From Xanthocytophaga flava (GTDB lineage: Bacteria; Bacteroidota; Bacteroidia; Cytophagales; 172606-1), in assembly GCA_030068525.1 (NCBI GenBank), contig JASJOS010000012.1:248001-312000 (forward strand): 64,000 bases of DNA, given 5' to 3'. How positions within the stretch are numbered: position 1 is the first letter of the stretch; every line of letters begins with the position of its first letter. This document shows positions 7,174 to 16,320 of the stretch, one piece after another. The notes below the pieces were generated by a model. That model saw only the letters and a program-made list of their open reading frames with translations. It ran no database searches and was not told the DNA's origin. A program made the translations under genes and the position numbers.

Positions 7174-9617
7174 CACTTAATAATTTTCATCTCAACCCGG
7201 CGGTTGCGCTGACGCCCTTCAGGAGTGGCATTACTAACTAAAGGCTTGCGAGAGCCAAAACCTTCTGTAATAACCTGATCAGCTTTTACACCTTTACGAG
7301 TCAGGTATTTTTTCACTGCTTCCGCACGAGCCTTGCTCAGTTTGAGGTTAGTGGCTGCATTTCCCACATTGTCTGTGTGACCAGATACCAGCATCCGGTA
7401 AGTAGACTTACTGATCAGCAGGTCGGCCAGTTCATCCAGACTTTGGTAAGAAGCTACCTTGATAACAGATTTGCCTGTTTCAAATTCCAGATTATCGAAT
7501 GCTTCATTCAATACAGCCTGCTCTTCCTGTGTTAACTTAATTTCTACCCGTGTTGGATCAGCAGGCTTTGCTTCTACCGGACAACCTGCATTCTGAGGAG
7601 ACCCATAGGTATCCGGACAACGATCATCTTTGTCCGGTACAGTATCTCCATCCCGATCCGGACAGCCATTGAAACGAGGCGTTCCAGCCTGATCCGGACA
7701 AGCGTCATCCGGATTGGCAATATTGTCTCCATCTGTATCAGCACATCCGTTAAATTTACTTTGCCCTTTTTCATTTGGACAACGGTCATCTTTGTCAGGA
7801 ATACCATCCTCATCCGTATCCGGACACCCTTTCAAAGCTGCAGGCCCTTTCAATAACGGGCATTCATCCTCTTTATCTATTACACCATCAGAATCAGAAT
7901 CCGGACAACCTCCATTTTTTTCCAAACCAGCCTCATCCGGGCAACGATCCTGAGAATCCATGATCCTGTCGCCATCCCGATCCGGACAACCACCCATTTC
8001 CTTGCTACCGGGCTCTGTAGGACATTTGTCCACTTTGTCTTCAATGCCATCCCCATCTGTATCAGGACATCCTTTAAATTCCCATACACCCGGAAAATTC
8101 GGACAAACATCTAACTTATCAGAAACACCATCGTTGTCCTTGTCTTTTTTCTTATGATGTAAACCAGCAATGATAATCCCTGCATATACATCCATTCCAT
8201 ATGGACGTCCCAGATTGACCAACCCTGGCAAATTATCTGACCCAATAAAAAAGAATGAACCCACCCGCATCATGGCTCCTACCGTAACCTGTTGGTAGTC
8301 ATTTATCAATGCCAGTGGCAATGCAAACTCAAAATGTTTTGTTTCAAAACGTGGGGTAACGGCAAACTGAGAATTGTATCGCATTCCTATCGCCTTTCTG
8401 GTCCGCAGCGACTGAATCCAGGCAGCATTTACGTATAGCTTGTCTTTTATCTTATAATCAAAGTTCAGATGCAAAGCTGTCGGTAGTTTGGTTCGGAATC
8501 CATTTTTCTGGTCACCATTGCCCACGGCAAGTCCTCGGTTCAATACGGGGTAAAAATTATCCAGTGTAGAATTTTCCAGCTCCTGTTGTGATAAATCTAC
8601 ATCTGTCCGTCTAATAGCATAGGAGGCAGATGCAGTAGAATCATTGTAATTGGTATTGTATCGAAACCCTCCAATATCGAGAAGAGAAATACCTATACGA
8701 TATTTGTATTTATTTTGTAATCCATCCAGTTCATCCTTCCCATCCATCTTATAGCGATACTTCTCTACATCCGGTCTATACTCATAGGTAAATCCAATAT
8801 CTGCACCTAAGCCTTTTCCATTTTTTGTCTTCCATAAGGCTGCATCTACAAATTCATCTACAGGAGGGTAACCTTCCGCCTGGCTATAGTGATAACCAAT
8901 ATCTGCATTGATGACATGTAGCACCGGTTCATTATTTACAGTAGAGAACTGCGACTGAAGTGTATTGGAATACAGACTGGATGAATAAATTCCCTGAAGA
9001 TATTTAAGTGTAATACCACCTTTCAGGTAATGTTTTCCTTCCGACCATATTTCACGGGCATATGTCAGACCCGTTTCCCGAAACATATTGGTATTAATCC
9101 GTAACAAGCTCCCATTGCTTAGTAAGCTTAACAGAGTCAGATTGTTATTTTTAAAATCTTCTGCTACAAAGGAGGTTAGATTGGTAGCCTCAAAACTTCC
9201 CCGCATTCTGTTAGTCACTGAAATGCTATGCCTGGGGCTTAGCTTAATCATCAAAGAAGGCAAGTTTACGTTAGCTCGGATGTTAAACATCTTTGTATGA
9301 TTATTATTAGCCTCGTTATAATATTCTGGCCGTAGATTGTAAGGTTCTTTAAACTGTTCAATACCTAGTTTCAGCAATGAATAGGGCGAGTCGTATCTGT
9401 AATAGTTATTAGTTATACTTCCTTGCACTGTAACCAGATTGAGATGAAAACCGTAACGGGAATCTGCAATAGAGGAAGGATTCAGATAGACACCATTTAC
9501 ACCTGCATAATTACTATTGGAGATTCCAAGTAGCTGTTGTGCCCACGAGCAGTTGACTGTGATACAAAAAATAAAAATGAGGAACGGTACTTTTTTTAAC
9601 ATATTGGTATGCAACAA
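7173..9617 (-). CDS. Outer membrane DUF5723-like barrel with TSP3 repeats and OmpA domain
   Basis: An 814-residue cell-envelope protein. A signal peptide (to about residue 27, cut at SWAQ) is followed by a beta-rich region of about 460 residues resembling the DUF5723 barrel (YAGVNGVYLNPSSIADSRYG near the start). Residues about 490-680 hold seven thrombospondin type-3 repeats, each about 27 residues with the DxDxDGxxDxxDxCP calcium-binding pattern and two cysteines. The C-terminus (about 705-812) is an OmpA domain with SGHTDNVGN and a final QRNRRVEMKI, which binds peptidoglycan. The likely role is a structural link from outer membrane to cell wall. It is divergent from the TPR gene at 9843. 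Confidence 0.88.
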   Translation of the reverse strand: MLHTNMLKKVPFLIFIFCITVNCSWAQQLLGISNSNYAGVNGVYLNPSSIADSRYGFHLNLVTVQGSITNNYYRYDSPYSLLKLGIEQFKEPYNLRPEYYNEANNNHTKMFNIRANVNLPSLMIKLSPRHSISVTNRMRGSFEATNLTSFVAEDFKNNNLTLLSLLSNGSLLRINTNMFRETGLTYAREIWSEGKHYLKGGITLKYLQGIYSSSLYSNTLQSQFSTVNNEPVLHVINADIGYHYSQAEGYPPVDEFVDAALWKTKNGKGLGADIGFTYEYRPDVEKYRYKMDGKDELDGLQNKYKYRIGISLLDIGGFRYNTNYNDSTASASYAIRRTDVDLSQQELENSTLDNFYPVLNRGLAVGNGDQKNGFRTKLPTALHLNFDYKIKDKLYVNAAWIQSLRTRKAIGMRYNSQFAVTPRFETKHFEFALPLALINDYQQVTVGAMMRVGSFFFIGSDNLPGLVNLGRPYGMDVYAGIIIAGLHHKKKDKDNDGVSDKLDVCPNFPGVWEFKGCPDTDGDGIEDKVDKCPTEPGSKEMGGCPDRDGDRIMDSQDRCPDEAGLEKNGGCPDSDSDGVIDKEDECPLLKGPAALKGCPDTDEDGIPDKDDRCPNEKGQSKFNGCADTDGDNIANPDDACPDQAGTPRFNGCPDRDGDTVPDKDDRCPDTYGSPQNAGCPVEAKPADPTRVEIKLTQEEQAVLNEAFDNLEFETGKSVIKVASYQSLDELADLLISKSTYRMLVSGHTDNVGNAATNLKLSKARAEAVKKYLTRKGVKADQVITEGFGSRKPLVSNATPEGRQRNRRVEMKIIK

Positions 9618-9719
9618 GTAATCTGTAGGTTGAAAAATATTTTATTCCGAAGACTCTATGAATGAACGAGTAAGGTAATGATTAGTTCTATTTTATATGG
9701 TAACGTAAGCACAAAGAAA

Positions 9720-9749
9720 TTGTCAGGTATACTATTTTGTATACTTTTG
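9720..9749 (+). promoter_or_regulatory. Bacteroidota-type promoter for TPR gene
   Basis: TTG at 9720-9722, a 19-base spacer, then TACTTTTG at 9742-9749 fit the -33/-7 consensus. An inverted repeat GTATAC...GTATAC lies within the spacer and could be an operator. The start codon is 93 bases downstream. Confidence 0.55.
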
Positions 9750-9842
9750 ATCATTATCCGGTATATCTGCAATCAAAGGCTGTTTTATTTCCAGCATACT
9801 TTCTGAATGAAGGTATACAAGAAACCATTTACATAACCAGGT

Positions 9843-12740
9843 ATGAAGTATTTATTCTATATACTCCTTATTCCCTTTTATTTATTTTCGGTCTGTTCTA
9901 CAGCTCAGACTAAGCTGAGTGTCAAAGAAACCGGCGAAATCAGTTATCAGGCCAAGAATGCAATCAGCGAACTAGAGCAATTGCTCAACTTTGTAACTTT
10001 TTCTGACAATGCCCCTAACGAATTGGCAGATGTAATTGAGAAAAGTTATACTCCCAACGCCCGCAACCAAATCTTCTATGATAAAACGGTTGTCATAGAA
10101 GATGATACTGATCCCGACTTCCATCTGAATAAAACCAAAGATCTACCTGTAGATAAATACATTCATACGCTCGATATCTACTATAGCAAGAGCATTGATC
10201 CTTCCATTATTTTTTCTAATATCCGGGTTTCTGATGTAAAAAAGAAAGATTACTACTACGTAAAACTTATATTCGACTGTGAATTTAAAGGACAGAACAC
10301 AAAAAAAAGCTCTCCCTACAAACTTCAGACACGCCAGGCAACCATTCGGGCTGAGAAAAATGGCAACCGATGGAAAGCTTTTATTTATGGTATTACGTTT
10401 TACGATCCCAGGAAACCATTTGATACAAAAGAGAATAATGTAATTGTAACCAGTGGTGAAGATCAACCCATCGTACTAGGGAATAAAGAAACTTCCGATA
10501 ATCAAATTGCAGTCAAAGAAGCAGTAGATAAAGTAGCGCTGGCACGTGCAGAGGAAGAAAAAAAGGCAAAAGAAGCCGCCTATAATGATGCCATACGGAT
10601 TGCCAATACAGCCATGGAAAACAATGATTATCAGACTGCCCTAGATGCGTATCACAAAGCCATTGAATACAATAGCTTTGCCCCTCTGCCTCGTCTCCAG
10701 ATTCAGAAAATCGAACGGGATTTCAAGCATCGATTAGAGTCTCTTATCCAAACAGCAGAAGGCTATCAAAAAAGTCGCAGTTACGACGATGCGTTAACTT
10801 ATTATAGAAAAGCACTTGAAGCTCAGCCTGAAGCATCAGCCCGTATTCAACCACAAATCAGTTTGCTTACCAACCGTATCAGTGAAATTGTACCGATACG
10901 TACCAAAATAGAGACGGGCCATATTGCAGAAGCCATTAGCGATTGTGATGAATTGATCCGTCAGAAAAACAAACAGAAAGTGATTAAAGACTATCCAGAC
11001 TTGTATCTGTTGCGCGCACAATGTTATGTTCGGTCCTCCCAACGTAATGCCTATACCAAAGCACTGGATGACTTTTCGGAAGCCATTACACTAGATCCTC
11101 TGTATCTGGATGCCTACCTGACTCGTGCAACTTATTATGAAAATCGCAAAGAGCTAGACAAAGCAGTGATTGACTATGACTATATTACCACTCGGATCTT
11201 GCCTAATGAAGCCAAATATTATCTAAAAAAAGCACGTCTCAAAGAGCAACTAGGATTAACCAAACAAGCTGTAGCAGATTACGATAAGGCAATTCAGCTT
11301 GCACCAAATAATCCGTTGTATCATTTGCAAAAAGGAATGCTTGAATACCGAAATCATGATCTGGAGGCAGCCCGACACAGCTATTCACAAGCACTCAATC
11401 TCAACGTAACCTATACAGAAGCTTACTATCAACGGGGTATTGCATTTGCCGATCAGCAAAAAATTGAAGAAGCAGCAGCAGATTTTCGAAAAGCACAAAA
11501 ACTGGGAGGGGCAGATAGTCTCACCGTACGTTTTCTACGAGCAAAAAGTAATGAATATCATAATATAGGTGCGACAGCCCTTCGTAACCGCGATACCAAA
11601 AAATCAGATAACATGTTTACACTGGCATTGGCATTAGATCCTAACAATAACAGTGTCTGGATTTCCCGTGGTGATTCCTATTATGAAAAAAAGGACTATA
11701 AAAAGGCTCTGGAATATTACAATACAGCCACTCTGGCCAATAGCCGTAACAGTGAAGGGTACTATAAAAAAGGACTTGCTCTAATGCAGTTAAAACAAAA
11801 CAAAGAAGCCCTTGCAAACTTTAATACTGCCCTGCAATACAACAACACCTATCTGGATGTATATAAAAGTATAGGGGATGTTCTTTTAGCCATGAATCAG
11901 ATTACTCAGGCTACTGCTAATTATCAGCGGTTAATAGAAGTGCTTTTACCTGTTTATCAGAATCAGCAGAAAAAAATGCAGGTGGATGCTTCTCTCAAAC
12001 AAAATCTGGCAGAATTGTATGCAGAGGTGGCTAAATGCCAGAATCAGTTACAGGCCTATGCAAATGCCGTACAAAGTGCAGACCAGTCCCTTACTTACGA
12101 TCCATTATATGCAGAAGCTTATTATCAGCGAGGTATTGCCTACCAGGCCTTAAAACAATATACGAATGCCGCAGAAGCCTTGAGTAGAGCAGTGCGACAA
12201 AAACCCAATTACTTACCTTACCAATATACCTATGGGATGTCAGCCTTAAAGGCAGAGAAATACACTGATGCTATTGCCGCATTTACACAGGTTCTGGCAC
12301 TGGATAATGAACAATCCATTAAAGACACACGTTACCTGCGGGGCGTTAGCTTTTATCATCAAAACAAAATTGAAGAGGCACTACAGGATTTTATCCTTTT
12401 TGCAGTGAAAAATCCCAATGAGGTTAATCCTAAGTTTTACACTTACTATGGTCTGGCCCATTTGCATAAAAAACAAACCAATGCAGCGGCCAAACATTTA
12501 CAGAAAGCCTATAGTCTGAATAAAATGGATGGATTTGTGTTACTGGGAATGGCGTGTCTGGCATCTGAACAAAATAAACCACAGGAAGCGATTCAATGGT
12601 TGAAGAAGGCATTTCAGAGCCGTAAATTGGAATATGCTGCTTTACGAAAAGAAGAGGATCTGCTTCGGTCAGTTCGTACAGGATCGACCTACGCTGAATA
12701 TATAAAACTAAAAAAAATGTATTTTCCGAATAGTTATTAA
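9843..12740 (+). CDS. Large exported tetratricopeptide-repeat protein
   Basis: A 965-residue protein with a signal peptide (MKYLFYILLIPFYLFSVCSTAQ). An N-terminal domain of about 170 residues is followed by a short charged helix (AEEEKKAKEAAYNDA, near 235) and then a long series of TPR units to the C-terminus. These are recognisable by repeated patterns such as YYQRGIAFADQQKIEEAAADF and YYQRGIAYQALKQYTNAAEAL. TPR superhelices serve as protein-binding scaffolds; in the periplasm this one may organise envelope complexes, but no partner is evident. It is divergent from the OmpA gene (225-base gap), so the two may be coregulated. It ends at a bidirectional hairpin. Confidence 0.85.
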   Translation: MKYLFYILLIPFYLFSVCSTAQTKLSVKETGEISYQAKNAISELEQLLNFVTFSDNAPNELADVIEKSYTPNARNQIFYDKTVVIEDDTDPDFHLNKTKDLPVDKYIHTLDIYYSKSIDPSIIFSNIRVSDVKKKDYYYVKLIFDCEFKGQNTKKSSPYKLQTRQATIRAEKNGNRWKAFIYGITFYDPRKPFDTKENNVIVTSGEDQPIVLGNKETSDNQIAVKEAVDKVALARAEEEKKAKEAAYNDAIRIANTAMENNDYQTALDAYHKAIEYNSFAPLPRLQIQKIERDFKHRLESLIQTAEGYQKSRSYDDALTYYRKALEAQPEASARIQPQISLLTNRISEIVPIRTKIETGHIAEAISDCDELIRQKNKQKVIKDYPDLYLLRAQCYVRSSQRNAYTKALDDFSEAITLDPLYLDAYLTRATYYENRKELDKAVIDYDYITTRILPNEAKYYLKKARLKEQLGLTKQAVADYDKAIQLAPNNPLYHLQKGMLEYRNHDLEAARHSYSQALNLNVTYTEAYYQRGIAFADQQKIEEAAADFRKAQKLGGADSLTVRFLRAKSNEYHNIGATALRNRDTKKSDNMFTLALALDPNNNSVWISRGDSYYEKKDYKKALEYYNTATLANSRNSEGYYKKGLALMQLKQNKEALANFNTALQYNNTYLDVYKSIGDVLLAMNQITQATANYQRLIEVLLPVYQNQQKKMQVDASLKQNLAELYAEVAKCQNQLQAYANAVQSADQSLTYDPLYAEAYYQRGIAYQALKQYTNAAEALSRAVRQKPNYLPYQYTYGMSALKAEKYTDAIAAFTQVLALDNEQSIKDTRYLRGVSFYHQNKIEEALQDFILFAVKNPNEVNPKFYTYYGLAHLHKKQTNAAAKHLQKAYSLNKMDGFVLLGMACLASEQNKPQEAIQWLKKAFQSRKLEYAALRKEEDLLRSVRTGSTYAEYIKLKKMYFPNSY

Positions 12741-12797
12741 ATTAAAAAAGCATTCTACTACAGGAATACACTGAAAATAGAATGCTTCTTTAATTTA
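12738..12797. terminator. Bidirectional terminator hairpin
   Basis: Arms 12738-12757 and 12778-12797 pair over 20 positions with one mismatch, around a 20-base loop. The A-rich and T-rich ends allow termination in both directions. It spans the stop codons of the TPR gene and of the convergent lipoprotein gene. Confidence 0.7.
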
Positions 12798-13238
12798 CAG
12801 CTTGTAACCTGTAGCCTTACAACTTGTGGTCCCTCCAAAATCAAATTCAAAATTAATTTCAATAATACTCCCATCTGTAAGAGTGCCTGAACCAGAAACT
12901 TTAGCAGAGGCAGTCTGCCCCTTTAGACGAACGCTTTGGGAAGAAATAGTTAAAATATTACCAGATATAGTAGCAATTATTTCATCACCAAAAGGTTCAA
13001 TACCTGATAATAAAATTTCACTACTGGATGATCCCTCTGTAATTACCAATGTATATGGGTCTTGAGAGTTTCCACATTTCTGTTGAATGGAGTAACTACC
13101 AATAAATGCTTTTCTGGAATTCAAAACTTCTTCATCCAACAGATTACAGCTATACATAAATAGCAATCCTACCATCAGAAGACGATAGCGGTGGTTTCGA
13201 ATAAAAGATCTTACAAGAATTAAATTTTTGTTTTCCAT
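12795..13238 (-). CDS. Hypothetical lipoprotein
   Basis: A 147-residue protein. A basic N-terminus and a hydrophobic stretch end in the lipobox LLFMYSC (Cys31), so it is lipidated and membrane anchored. The mature part is about 115 residues of alternating strands (TLVITEGSSSSEILLSGI, NILTISSQSVRLKG), resembling small beta-sandwich lipocalin-like lipoproteins of Bacteroidota, but no family can be assigned. Two cysteines (in QQKCGN and TSCKA) could form a disulfide. It stands alone between a bidirectional terminator and ung. Confidence 0.65.
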   Translation of the reverse strand: MENKNLILVRSFIRNHRYRLLMVGLLFMYSCNLLDEEVLNSRKAFIGSYSIQQKCGNSQDPYTLVITEGSSSSEILLSGIEPFGDEIIATISGNILTISSQSVRLKGQTASAKVSGSGTLTDGSIIEINFEFDFGGTTSCKATGYKL

Positions 13239-13310
13239 GTATACAATATACTATTAAATTGAGGGTTGTTTTTGGCCCCATCATTTTACGAGACCAAAAA
13301 CAATGCCATT

Positions 13311-13973
13311 TTACCAATCTATCTCCTTCTTGCCATGCTCTTTTAGATATGCATTGGCCTGACTGAAGTGTTTACAGCCAAAGAAACCTTTATCTGCAGC
13401 AAACGGTGAAGGGTGAGCAGCTTTTAACACCAGGTGTTTGGAAGCATCTATAATGGCTCCTTTTTTCTGTGCGTAAGCTCCCCATAAAAGAAACACAAGA
13501 TTTTCTTTCTGGTCTGAAAGAGCTTTTATAGCAGCATCTGTAAATTCTTCCCACCCTTTTTTCTGATGCGATCCGGCAGTATTAGCCCGTACAGTCAATG
13601 TAGCGTTCAGCAATAATACACCTTGCTCTGCCCAACGTGTTAAATTACCTGATTTAGGAATAGGCTTTCCCAAATCATCTCTTATTTCTTTATAGATGTT
13701 ATGTAAAGAAGGCGGAGTTGTAACACCATCATTTACAGAAAATGAAAGTCCATGAGCCTGCCCTGCACCATGATACGGATCTTGTCCCAATAGCACTACT
13801 TCTACTTTATCAAATGGGGTAGCTTCAAATGCATAGAATATTTTGTTTCCAGCAGGATAAATAGTATGGTTAGTATATTCATCCTTTACAAAGTTAGTCA
13901 ACTTTGTAAAATAGGGTTTTGTAAATTCAGCTTCTAAGTGGCTCTTCCAGGAAGGCTCAAGTTTAACGTCCAT
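13311..13973 (-). CDS. ung: Uracil-DNA glycosylase
   Basis: Family 1 uracil-DNA glycosylase, 220 residues, the normal length. It removes uracil from DNA as the first step of base-excision repair. The water-activating loop GQDPYHG is at 63-69 with Asp65 as catalytic base, and the DNA-intercalation motif HPSPFA begins at His187. The uracil-binding asparagine is in LLLNATLTV (near 123). It is a single-gene unit, divergent from apaG, with no operon partners. Confidence 0.97.
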   Translation of the reverse strand: MDVKLEPSWKSHLEAEFTKPYFTKLTNFVKDEYTNHTIYPAGNKIFYAFEATPFDKVEVVLLGQDPYHGAGQAHGLSFSVNDGVTTPPSLHNIYKEIRDDLGKPIPKSGNLTRWAEQGVLLLNATLTVRANTAGSHQKKGWEEFTDAAIKALSDQKENLVFLLWGAYAQKKGAIIDASKHLVLKAAHPSPFAADKGFFGCKHFSQANAYLKEHGKKEIDW

Positions 13974-14148
13974 AGGTCAAATAATTAAAAATAAAGGGTA
14001 AAGTAATATATCTTAATAAACACCCGAAAATAGTATCTTTTTTGTTGTGAGAAACTATACCAAAGAGTTTTTAGGATGGAGATTTACGAAAATAAAAACA
14101 AATGCGTATATTTAACCGTTTTTGAAGTAAATACGAAACAATAGAAAT

Positions 14149-14535
14149 ATGGTTACTGAAATTACGGAAGGTGTAAAAGTTACGGTAGCAACCGAATACC
14201 AACCTGAATATTCAAGCCCGGCTCAGGAGCATTATGTGTTTACCTACAAAATCAGTATTGAAAATTGTAGCGAATACACAGTACAATTGCTTCGTCGTCA
14301 CTGGCATATTCATGATTCCAACGGATCTATCCGCGAGGTAGAAGGAGAAGGAGTGATTGGTCTGCAACCAGTATTAGAGCCAGGAGAGACTCATGAATAT
14401 GTATCAGGTTGTAATCTAAAAACCAATATTGGAAAAATGAAGGGAACCTACCTGATGGAACGAATTGTAGATGGAAAACAATTCCGGGTTCGTATTCCTG
14501 AATTTACTATGGTAGTCCCCTATCGTCTGAACTAG
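14149..14535 (+). CDS. apaG: ApaG domain protein
   Basis: A 128-residue protein matching the ApaG/DUF525 fold along its whole length: an immunoglobulin-like beta sandwich with the conserved YVFTYKISIEN, LLRRHWHIHDSNG, VIGLQPVLEPGETHEY and GTYLMERIVDG segments. In enterobacteria apaG is linked to magnesium/cobalt resistance and lies with apaH/ksgA; here those neighbours are missing. The biochemical role is unsettled, so only the family is firm. A methyltransferase gene follows 65 bases downstream. Confidence 0.93.
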   Translation: MVTEITEGVKVTVATEYQPEYSSPAQEHYVFTYKISIENCSEYTVQLLRRHWHIHDSNGSIREVEGEGVIGLQPVLEPGETHEYVSGCNLKTNIGKMKGTYLMERIVDGKQFRVRIPEFTMVVPYRLN

Positions 14536-14600
14536 GTATAAATGCTAAAATTTAATTTCTTTGCACCTCAAATTAGTTAGCATTTAATTTATTCTCTGTT

Positions 14601-15374
14601 TTGATATTTTTACGATATCTGCAATTCTGGCTACGTTCCGGGAATGCGCATGCCATTCATTCTCCGTTTGTCTTTCAGCTTTACAATCAGGTTATACGCA
14701 ATACCAAACCCTATTACTGTTTTGAAACGCTGGAAGACTCCAGAATGGATCTTCTGACTTCTCAGGAAAGTATCACAATCAAAGATTTTGGAGCAGGATC
14801 AAGAATAAATACCTCTAAGCAGCGTAAAATCAGAGATTTAGCCCATCATTCAGAGAAATCTCCCAATCTGGCCCAGTTGCTATTTCGATTAGTTAACTAT
14901 TTCCAACCTGCTACTATTTTTGATCTGGGTACTTGTTTAGGTACTACTACACTCTATCTGGCTCACGGATATAAACATGCTCAACTATATACATTTGAGG
15001 GAGATCCGGGTCTGGCAAACTTAGCCCGGCAAAGGTTCGAAAAATTCCATTGCTCTCACATTCGATCTGTAGTTGGGAACATTGATGATACTCTAGAAGA
15101 AGCGCTGAAAGAAATTGACAGGCTGGATTTTGTTTTCTTTGATGCGAATCATCGAAAAGAACCTACCTTACGTTATTTTGAGCAATGTCTGCGTAAATCA
15201 GACGAGAATTCAGTATTTGTCTTCGATGACATCTATTGGTCAGAAGAAATGCAGCAGGCCTGGCAACAGATCAAAAAACATCCATCTGTTACACTTACAG
15301 TTGATTTATTTTACATTGGGATTGTTTTCTTTAGGAAGAAACAACCTGTGCAACATTTTACGCTTCGAAGCTGA
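14601..15374 (+). CDS. Class I SAM-dependent methyltransferase
   Basis: A 257-residue protein starting at TTG. The N-terminal RYLQFWLRSGNAHAIHSPFVF block looks conserved for a Bacteroidota family, which supports this start. The Rossmann core carries motif I as IFDLGTCLGTTTLYLA (near 109), an acidic residue in YTFEGDP that would bind the SAM ribose, and FVFFDANHRKEPTLRYF, as in O-methyltransferase family 3. The acceptor is unknown. A TTTCTTTGCAC sequence about 35 bases upstream may be its promoter. Its stop codon abuts that of the convergent gene at 15375 with no base between. Confidence 0.8.
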   Translation: MIFLRYLQFWLRSGNAHAIHSPFVFQLYNQVIRNTKPYYCFETLEDSRMDLLTSQESITIKDFGAGSRINTSKQRKIRDLAHHSEKSPNLAQLLFRLVNYFQPATIFDLGTCLGTTTLYLAHGYKHAQLYTFEGDPGLANLARQRFEKFHCSHIRSVVGNIDDTLEEALKEIDRLDFVFFDANHRKEPTLRYFEQCLRKSDENSVFVFDDIYWSEEMQQAWQQIKKHPSVTLTVDLFYIGIVFFRKKQPVQHFTLRS

Positions 15375-16190
15375 TCAGGCTTTTTTACGCATAATGGTTA
15401 TTTCGCCTTCATAGTTGAAATAATAATTGCCATCTAACTGTAGCAAGGTCTTTACATAGGTTTGCAAAGAGATTGCTTTTTCAGTCCAGTCTATGTTGTT
15501 ATCCAATAGCAGATAACTCAATGCCTGTATCATATCTTCAGCACGTTGTGTATAGATTTCTACAGGAAATAAGTAGTGCTCTGTGGTATAATGCTTATTA
15601 ATCTGCTCAAAAAGCATCTGTGACTCCTGAGACGGTGTACAGGACAAGAATTCGAGTAATTGCTTATAATTATTCTGAGGACGATTCTGCAAAAAAAGTA
15701 AAGCTCCTCCTACTTCCAGAGAGCCATAATAATGATTTAAAAAAGCCATGCGTTGGTGATTCCGTTCTTCAGGAGTTTCCAGCCATGCCCCCAAAGATTG
15801 CAATAAATGAGAAATCACTATCAGATCTGTACGACCAATTAATTTAAAATCATCTGGCTCTATCTGACAAGCAACTATCTTAGGTTCCTGAGCTGTAATC
15901 TCTGCTAGTAAGTTAGCATCTTCTTCTACAGCTACTAATGCTGAAAAGAATTTTGCCAGATGCAATACCAGAAATGACTCACGACATCCAATTATTACAC
16001 TACTACGTTGTTGGGGCAAACTTCTCAATACATAATTCTCAAGAGCAGCTACCGTGTTCCGTTCAACATTGCTAAAAGCATAAAAGCTATCCCGTAATGC
16101 AGTCAGATTTACTCCTGCATCTGTGGCAGCCGGTTCAGAATTAGGGGACAATTGCATGTAAGTCCAATTTAGTAAGCGGTTTAAATTCAA
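15375..16190 (-). CDS. Hypothetical protein, weakly methyltransferase-like
   Basis: A 271-residue cytoplasmic protein. The middle (about 62-160) has a strand-helix pattern like a Rossmann fold: SSVIIGCRESFLVLHLAKFF where motif I would be, VAVEEDANLL, DLIVISHLLQSL, and GSLEVGGALLFLQ where a methyltransferase has its post-motif strand. The glycine-rich motif is degraded, so catalytic activity is doubtful. The C-terminal 100 residues are unassigned. Its stop is back to back with that of the methyltransferase gene on the other strand. It could be an inactive homologue; this is an inference from pattern only. Confidence 0.5.
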   Translation of the reverse strand: MNLNRLLNWTYMQLSPNSEPAATDAGVNLTALRDSFYAFSNVERNTVAALENYVLRSLPQQRSSVIIGCRESFLVLHLAKFFSALVAVEEDANLLAEITAQEPKIVACQIEPDDFKLIGRTDLIVISHLLQSLGAWLETPEERNHQRMAFLNHYYGSLEVGGALLFLQNRPQNNYKQLLEFLSCTPSQESQMLFEQINKHYTTEHYLFPVEIYTQRAEDMIQALSYLLLDNNIDWTEKAISLQTYVKTLLQLDGNYYFNYEGEITIMRKKA

Positions 16191-16266
16191 ATATCTCTTA
16201 AATCTGCTTAAAAATCAAGTATCTAGCCCATGTAAGCTTTTATTTACACTTTAAAATATCTTTTTC

Positions 16267-16298
16267 TTTGATTAAGCCCTTCTCACAGGTTAAGTTTG
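16267..16298 (+). promoter_or_regulatory. galK promoter
   Basis: TTTG at 16267-16270, 20 bases, then TAAGTTTG at 16291-16298: a full match to the Bacteroidota -33/-7 consensus, 22 bases before the ATG at 16321. Confidence 0.65.
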
Positions 16299-16320
16299 CA
16301 GTCTAAGGAAATAAAACTTT

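Noticed and set aside
7574-8157. Frames in both directions inside the TSP3 repeat region
   Set aside because: These are shadows created by the repeated, biased codons of the OmpA/TSP3 gene.
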